From positions 3,658,001 to 3,722,000 of the forward strand of contig OZ242033.1 in the NCBI GenBank assembly GCA_965205155.1: DNA of 64,000 nucleotides, in the 5' to 3' direction. How positions within the stretch are numbered: position 1 is the stretch's first letter; each line of letters begins with the position of its first letter. Positions 59,122 through 64,000 of the stretch are shown piece by piece. The stretch is from Aldehydirespirator sp965205155 (GTDB taxonomy: Bacteria; Actinomycetota; Acidimicrobiia; Acidimicrobiales; Aldehydirespiratoraceae). The notes beneath the pieces were generated by a model. That model had not been told where the DNA came from. It searched no databases and saw only the letters and a program-made list of their open reading frames with translations. Made by a program: the position numbers and the translations under genes.

Positions 59122-60639
59122 GTGGTCAGGCGAGGTCGAGCCCGCGTCGCAACCCGGTCATCTGCGATCACCCAGTTGCCGTGGCGGTCCGTGGAGAACC
59201 CCCACGGAACCCTGGAGGTCCTCGACGACGAGGGGCTCGCCACCATCCACGCCGCGTCCATGAGGGTGCTCGAGGAACTCGGCATCGAACTCTGGTCCCC
59301 AGAGGCCCGCAAGCTGTTCGCCGATGCCGGCGCCGTCGTCGAGGACGAGGTCGTGCGGGTCGGCCGCGACATCGTGGAGGCCGCGCTGGCCACCGCACCG
59401 GCCAGCTTCACGCTCACCTCCCGCAACCCGGCCAAGCAACTCCGCATCGGCGGCCGCAGCATGGCCTTCGGTCTGGTGGCCGGCCCGGCTGCGGTTCACG
59501 ACGAGATCAATGGCCGTCGCAGCTCCAACATGGCCGACTACGAGAACTTCATCAGGCTGGCCCACTACTTCAACGCCATCCACATCATCGGCAACCAGGT
59601 CGTCGCGCCGATGGAGTTGCCCGCCAACACCCGCCACCTCGACGCCTACCGGGCCAACCTCGTGCTGTCGGACCTGTCATACCACTGCACCTCGATCGGC
59701 CGGGGCCGGGCGCTCGACGGCATCCGGATGATGGCCATCAGCCGGGGAGACAGCCTCGACGCGATGGCGGCCTCGCCCGGGGTGACCACCATCATCAACG
59801 TGAACTCGCCGCGCCGCTTCGACCTCGAGATGGCCAACGGCCTGATGACCATGGCCGGGCACGGCCAGCCGGTGTCGGTCACCCCCTTCACGCTGATGGG
59901 GGCCATGGCCCCGGTGACGCTCGCAGCCGCGCTGGTGCAGCAGAACGCCGAGGCGCTGTTCGGGATCACCCTCACACAGCTCGTCCGCCCCGGCTCGCCG
60001 GTGCTCTACGGCGCGTTCACCTCCAATGTCGACATGCGCTCGGGCTCGCCCGCGTTCGGCACGCCGGAGCAGGTCAAGGCCAACGTGGCGTCGGGGCAGC
60101 TGGCCCGCCGGTACGGGCTCCCGTACCGGGCGTCGAACTCGAGCGCTTCGAACATCGTGGACGCCCAGGCCGCCTACGAGACGCAGATGTCGCTGTGGGG
60201 CTGCATCCTGGGTGGGGCCAACCTCGTGTACCACGCAGCCGGGTGGATGGAGGGTGGGCTGCAGGCCAGCTACGAGAAGCTGATCCTCGACGTGGAGATG
60301 CTCCAGCAGACGATGGAGTTCTTGACACCGGTCCCCTGCTCAGGCTCGGATCTGGCCTTCGAGGCCATGGCGCGGGTGCCCACCGGCGGCCACTTCTTCG
60401 GTGACGAGCACACCCTCGAACGCTACGAGACCGCCTTCTACCCGCCGCTGATCTCGGACTGGCAGAACCACGGCGCCTGGGCCGACTCGGGCGGGCTCAA
60501 CGCCACGCAGCGGGCCACCGCCATCTGGCAGGCCGCGCTGTCCGAGTACGCCGAACCGCCGCTCGACAGCGCCCGGTGGGAGCAACTCGACGACTACGTC
60601 GAGCGCCGCCGGCGCGAGATCGGCGACGGCGAACCCTGA
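59122..60639 (+). CDS. MttB-family corrinoid methyltransferase homologue (non-pyrrolysine)
   Basis: A 505-residue protein of the trimethylamine methyltransferase superfamily. The frame has no internal amber codon, so it is one of the non-Pyl members, some of which demethylate glycine betaine, proline betaine or carnitine and pass the methyl to a corrinoid protein. Typical segments: IHAASMRVLEELGIELW (about residues 43-59), LVLSDLSYHCTSIGRG, MANGLMTMAGHGQPVSVTPF and MLQQTMEFLTPVPCSG. No corrinoid protein gene is in the window. The start is GTG 59122, after the element copy E, with AAGG upstream. A strong terminator follows. Confidence 0.85.
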   Translation: MVRRGRARVATRSSAITQLPWRSVENPHGTLEVLDDEGLATIHAASMRVLEELGIELWSPEARKLFADAGAVVEDEVVRVGRDIVEAALATAPASFTLTSRNPAKQLRIGGRSMAFGLVAGPAAVHDEINGRRSSNMADYENFIRLAHYFNAIHIIGNQVVAPMELPANTRHLDAYRANLVLSDLSYHCTSIGRGRALDGIRMMAISRGDSLDAMAASPGVTTIINVNSPRRFDLEMANGLMTMAGHGQPVSVTPFTLMGAMAPVTLAAALVQQNAEALFGITLTQLVRPGSPVLYGAFTSNVDMRSGSPAFGTPEQVKANVASGQLARRYGLPYRASNSSASNIVDAQAAYETQMSLWGCILGGANLVYHAAGWMEGGLQASYEKLILDVEMLQQTMEFLTPVPCSGSDLAFEAMARVPTGGHFFGDEHTLERYETAFYPPLISDWQNHGAWADSGGLNATQRATAIWQAALSEYAEPPLDSARWEQLDDYVERRRREIGDGEP

Positions 60640-60644
60640 ACGGC

Positions 60645-60674
60645 GAAGGGGCGGGGCCGAAGCCCCGCCCCTTC
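60645..60674. terminator. bidirectional terminator
   Basis: GAAGGGGCGGGGC and GCCCCGCCCCTTC form a perfect 13-base stem with a CGAA loop. It starts five bases after the MttB stop and lies 40 bases past the end of the convergent betaine-binding-protein gene. Confidence 0.85.
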
Positions 60675-60714
60675 AACTGTTGGTCTCTAGTGAGGCCTCA
60701 GGCCTCGAGAGTGG

Positions 60715-62010
60715 TTAGGCCGCGGCTAGTGCTGCGGCGATCCACTCGTCGACCAGGTCGCGATTGTCGGCGATCCACTGCGCTGCCAGGTCGCTCGGGC
60801 TCTCGCCCTCGCCCATGGCCACGTTGGCCAGCGACACGTCGATCACGGACAGCCTGACCGCCTCGAAGAGTCCACCCGCAGCCGGGTTGGCTGCCAGGAA
60901 GTCGTCGTTGGCGGTCACCAGGATGTCAGCAGCAACCCAACCGATCTTGCAGTCGCCGCTCGGCTGGTCGGCAGCCGACGGGCACTGGTCGGGGCCGATG
61001 GCCGCGAAGCCGCCGGAACCGTCCGTGCCGAGCTGGCTGTGCTCCTCGCCGCCTTCCTGGTTGGCCGGGTTGGAGTCGTCAAGGATCTCGTCGACGCCCA
61101 TCCAGTAGACGTTGTCGCCGGGCCGGAGCTGGGTGATGTACGCCGTGGGGGTCCAGGTGTACAGCACCATCGGGACGCCCTCGTTGACGTTGTCGACCGC
61201 CTGAGCGAACATGGCGTCGTAGCCGGCCTTGGTCTGGACGATGTTGTCCCAGCCGCTGAACGCGATCTGGTTCTCGATGATGTTGTCGCAGGTCCAGTCC
61301 TCGGGACAGCCGAAGATGTCGGCCACGCCGTTGCCGGGTACCGAGTCGGTCGCATCGAACGCGGCCAGCGCGTCGGCGTTGCTGTTCAACTCGTCCATGG
61401 TGTACACGCCGTACTCGTCGGCGAAGGACTTGGTGACCAGGAAGCCCTGCAGGCCGCCCGCGATCATCTCCTCGCCGATGATGGTGACGTGGTCGCCGAC
61501 CAGCGAGCCGTCGGGCAGCTCGCCGGCGAGCCAGGCCAGGTGGCCCGGGTACCAACTGTTGGGCCAGTAGTCCATCTCCCCCTGGGCCATGGCGATGTAG
61601 CCGTTGTTGGGCCCGAGCTCGATCTCGGCCGGATCGGACACGTTGTAGCCCAACTCCTCCAGCAGCAGCTTGTACAGCTCTGCCTGGAAGTAACCCGAGG
61701 ACCAGTTGGCCCGGCCCGCGATGACGTCGACGCCCTCGCCGGGAAGCGCCATTTCCATCGGCTCTTCCTCAGCCATCGGCTCCTCTTCAGCCATCGGCTC
61801 TTCCTCAGCCATCGGCTCCTCTTCAGCCATCGGCTCTTCCTCAGCCATCGGCTCCTCTTCAGCCATCGGCTCCTCTTCAGCAGGCGCTGGCGCCTCTTCC
61901 GCTGGAGCCGCCGGCTCGACCGTCGCATCGTCGTCGTCGCCGCACGACGCAGCAATCAGAGCGAAGGCCGCGAGCAAAGCGAGCCAGATGCTCGCGTGCT
62001 TCTTCCTCAT
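60715..62010 (-). CDS. glycine betaine/proline ABC transporter substrate-binding lipoprotein (OpuAC/ProX type)
   Basis: A 431-residue quaternary-amine binding protein. The signal peptide ends in a lipobox, ALIAASCG (Cys about residue 23). A Pro/Glu/Ala/Met repeat linker (about 30-90) leads to the OpuAC domain, with VDVIAGRANWSSGYFQAELY at its start, MDYWPNSWYPGHLAWL (aromatic cage region) and VPMVLYTWTPTAYITQLRPG. The Trp and Tyr residues in these segments are placed to cage a trimethylammonium group. It lies downstream of the permease gene on the same strand, so the two form one importer. Two GATAGCCC direct repeats lie upstream of it. Confidence 0.9.
   Translation of the reverse strand: MRKKHASIWLALLAAFALIAASCGDDDDATVEPAAPAEEAPAPAEEEPMAEEEPMAEEEPMAEEEPMAEEEPMAEEEPMAEEEPMEMALPGEGVDVIAGRANWSSGYFQAELYKLLLEELGYNVSDPAEIELGPNNGYIAMAQGEMDYWPNSWYPGHLAWLAGELPDGSLVGDHVTIIGEEMIAGGLQGFLVTKSFADEYGVYTMDELNSNADALAAFDATDSVPGNGVADIFGCPEDWTCDNIIENQIAFSGWDNIVQTKAGYDAMFAQAVDNVNEGVPMVLYTWTPTAYITQLRPGDNVYWMGVDEILDDSNPANQEGGEEHSQLGTDGSGGFAAIGPDQCPSAADQPSGDCKIGWVAADILVTANDDFLAANPAAGGLFEAVRLSVIDVSLANVAMGEGESPSDLAAQWIADNRDLVDEWIAAALAAA
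61754..61880 (-). repeat. 18-base in-frame minisatellite in the betaine-binding protein
   Basis: Seven 18-base units encode PMAEEE repeats. Two codon variants (CTCTTCCTCA and CTCCTCTTCA in the plus strand) alternate, so the true period is 36 bases; the last two units share the same variant. It forms a charged linker between lipid anchor and binding domain. Confidence 0.9.
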
Positions 62011-62075
62011 AAGGGTTTCCCTCCTGGGGTTGCTTGCGCGCTGTAAACCGGACTACTCGCCCGAGCGCGCCAATA

Positions 62076-62107
62076 CGATAGCCCGTACTCGCGGAATGCG
62101 ATAGCCC
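62076..62107. promoter_or_regulatory. direct-repeat regulatory site upstream of the betaine-binding-protein gene
   Basis: CGATAGCCC occurs at 62076-62084 and 62099-62107, 23 bases apart (about two helical turns), in the same orientation. It lies in the 201-base gap between the permease end and the binding-protein start, where no gene is seen. A separate promoter or operator for the binding-protein gene is possible. Confidence 0.35.
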
Positions 62108-62211
62108 TTTTCTTGGTTGCGTTCGGCCTTTCGCCAGATGAAAGCACCTCCGACTCACCCCGCCGGACAGACGCGACGGCGCAGAAGGCCTCCAGCGACG
62201 CGGGGCCGGCT

Positions 62212-64000
62212 TTAGTTGCTGACCGCTCCTGGAATGTCCTCGTAGCTCTTGTTGCGCTCGAACTCGGACAGGGTTCCCCGGGTCGAGGCAAAGATCGTTC
62301 CGCCGGCGGCAAGCACGAAAGCGGCTCCCACACCGGAGACGAACTTGACATGTGCGACCCGCGAGACGGTGATGATCCAGCAGAGCGGAACCATGGCGAT
62401 GGCCAGCCCGAGGCCGCCCACGAGAGCGCTCCAGCGGTACCGGAGCACCTCATCGATGCCGAACACGCCGATGGCCGGGAGCGAGAGGCCCAGCACCACG
62501 ACTCCGGCGATCAGGGTCCAGATGGCCAGGCCGGTGCCGGACGAGCCGAAACCGTCGATGACAATGTCGCTGCGCTCGACCCTGGCCCGCTCCTGGGCCC
62601 AGTCCGCGGCCAGCACTCCCTCCTCCGCCTTGGCCCGAGTGGCTTGAGAGCGCAAATCCTCAGCCCGCGCGAGGTCGCCGGCGTCCTCCGCCTCGTCCGC
62701 AGCCCTGTCGAGATCCCGGGCCAGCGCCGCCTTGGCGTCGGCCTCGACCTTGATCTCGTCGAGCGCGGCCTCCACCTCGGGGGTGAACAGCGACTCGGCC
62801 CGGTTGTCGAAACTCCATCCGGCGTAACCGCCCATGATGAGAAGGAGCAGGGCGAACACGCAGCCGATCATCCGGCCCCAGCCGATGTGAGCGGTCAGCG
62901 GGCGGCGGGCCGTCATGGGTGCCCGCCAGAGCCACATGACACCGCCCACGAGAGCGATCAGACCGCCGATCACCGCTACCCACACTCCGACACCGGTCGA
63001 GTGGGCGACCACGTCGTCGGGCGGGTTGGCCAGCAGGTACGCCACCGAGGACCCGAGAGCGGCGAGCGAGAAGACCACCGCACCGTCGGCCGAGAACCAT
63101 CTCGAGCCCTCGCCGGGCCGCCACAGCGTGTTGACGGCGGCCCAGGCCACGACCGCGGCGGCCATGGCCATGAAGATGCCGAACCAGGATCCACCCGATG
63201 CCGACACCCCGTTGAAGCTTCCGCCGGCCAAGTCGAGATCGGCGCTGCGGGCGTAGGACGAGATGAGTCCCGAGTCCACGCTCCACGGCAGCAGCAGCGA
63301 GACGAGCATGAGCACCCCGCCGACGCCGGTGGCGATCACGGCGGTGCGCTCGGCTCCGACTGCCGGCAGGAACTCCTCCTCGGGGGCTTCCGGCTCCTCG
63401 GCCAGCTTGGCGATCTTCTCGTCCGCCGCGGCCTGGGCTTCCTCCAGCAGCTTCTCGGGAGTGCGGCGATTGGCCCACGCCTTGCCGATGCGGGAGAACA
63501 GATTGGAAGAGTCGGCGTCCGTCTGGCTGATCCTGTCCAAGACGACGGCCACCAGGAAGAACGCCAGGCCGCCGGACCCGCCCAGGGCAATGTCCTGGTT
63601 CTGGATGCCCTGGTAGAGCAGCCGCCCCAGGCCGCCTGCGCCCATGATCGCGGCGATGCCCAGCATCGATATGGCGAGCAGCAGCGTCTGGTTGAGCCCG
63701 GTCATGATGGCCGGACGGGCCAGGGGAAGCTGAACATCGAACAGCACGCGCCGCTCCGGCGCACCGTAGGCCCGAGCCGCCTCCACCACGTCCTCGGGCA
63801 CTTGCCGGATCCCGAGGTTGGTCAGCCGTATCAGCGGCGGAAGGGCGAAGGTCATAGTGACCATCGTGGCTGAGACGAAGCCGATGCCGAAGAAGAAGAT
63901 GAACGGGAGCATGTAGACGAAGGAGTGCACCACCTGCATGGCGTCCATGACCGGTCTGACGACCTTCCAGGCGCCGTCGACCCGTCCGCACAACACGCCT
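62212..64000 (-). CDS. glycine betaine ABC transporter permease (ProW/OpuAB type) with long C-terminal extension, 5' end missing
   Basis: The frame is open to the window edge, so the N-terminus is outside. The first 150 residues seen are the second half of a ProW-type permease: VRPVMDAMQVVHSFVYMLPF, the EAA loop DVVEAARAYGAPERRVLFDV, and SMLGIAAIMGAGGLGRLLYQ. After that the protein goes on for over 400 more residues not normal for ProW. These contain about eight more membrane helices and a charged helical segment (about residues 420-475 of the visible part, rich in Ala, Glu, Asp and Arg) likely to form a coiled coil. A fused regulatory or sensory domain is possible. It precedes the binding-protein gene. 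Confidence 0.82.
   Translation of the reverse strand, partial: GVLCGRVDGAWKVVRPVMDAMQVVHSFVYMLPFIFFFGIGFVSATMVTMTFALPPLIRLTNLGIRQVPEDVVEAARAYGAPERRVLFDVQLPLARPAIMTGLNQTLLLAISMLGIAAIMGAGGLGRLLYQGIQNQDIALGGSGGLAFFLVAVVLDRISQTDADSSNLFSRIGKAWANRRTPEKLLEEAQAAADEKIAKLAEEPEAPEEEFLPAVGAERTAVIATGVGGVLMLVSLLLPWSVDSGLISSYARSADLDLAGGSFNGVSASGGSWFGIFMAMAAAVVAWAAVNTLWRPGEGSRWFSADGAVVFSLAALGSSVAYLLANPPDDVVAHSTGVGVWVAVIGGLIALVGGVMWLWRAPMTARRPLTAHIGWGRMIGCVFALLLLIMGGYAGWSFDNRAESLFTPEVEAALDEIKVEADAKAALARDLDRAADEAEDAGDLARAEDLRSQATRAKAEEGVLAADWAQERARVERSDIVIDGFGSSGTGLAIWTLIAGVVVLGLSLPAIGVFGIDEVLRYRWSALVGGLGLAIAMVPLCWIITVSRVAHVKFVSGVGAAFVLAAGGTIFASTRGTLSEFERNKSYEDIPGAVSN

Overview
This is a gene-dense, high-GC window with no RNA genes, phage or insertion sequences. 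Dense tail-to-head gene packing with many ATGA/GTGA overlaps, F420-type luciferase-like oxidoreductases, a WXG100/FtsK pair, IdeR-like iron boxes and ROK sugar regulators point to an actinobacterium. The mix of osmolyte uptake, MttB-like, M24 and CaiB genes would fit a free-living or host-associated Acidimicrobiia-like lineage. The phylum is well supported; the class is inference.

Layout. 0-3.8 kb: end of a peptide-type solute-binding protein, an F420-type oxidoreductase, a small membrane protein, an O-methyltransferase, and a DUF4143 ATPase behind a long palindrome. 3.8-13.2 kb: one minus-strand operon (ROK repressor with its own operator, M20 hydrolase, ribose-type ABC importer, YhfX-like PLP protein, PpgK-like ROK kinase, NagB). 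It reads as an uptake and catabolic system for an amino sugar or N-acylated amino sugar. Its binding protein is a near-perfect in-frame tandem duplication. 13.4-17.3 kb: an MscS channel and modABC, with a 95-bp duplication-like insert at the modB/modC junction. 17.5-22.0 kb: a plus-strand catabolic operon (M29-like, M20, CoA-transferase, LLM). 22.1-22.7 kb: VapBC. 22.9-27.1 kb: a coupled operon of fatty-acid hydroxylase, GH3 amido synthetase, dipeptide-epimerase-like enolase and a small membrane protein. This is the best candidate for an undescribed pathway. 27.3-31.2 kb: DUF1214 protein, S9 peptidase, bacterioferritin. 31.3-41.0 kb: a mixed surface-glycan and iron region with three IdeR/DtxR-like boxes, iron ABC genes, a flippase-GT2 fusion and a FEA1-like lipoprotein. 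41.1-46.6 kb: enoyl-CoA hydratase and a compact type VII-like locus (FHA-FtsK ATPase plus one WXG100 protein). 46.7-64 kb: CoA, LLM, ADH, DAO-type oxidase, amidase, macro-domain, 2OG oxygenase, 3-hydroxyisobutyrate-type dehydrogenase, M24 and MttB genes, ending with glycine-betaine ABC genes. It suggests use of N-methylated or quaternary amines and amides.

Repeats. A roughly 90-100 bp interspersed palindromic element occurs in five near-full copies and at least three fragments, always at gene edges. It is read in frame inside or at the end of several proteins. Three genes also carry in-frame minisatellites. No gene-free stretch exceeds about 235 bases.
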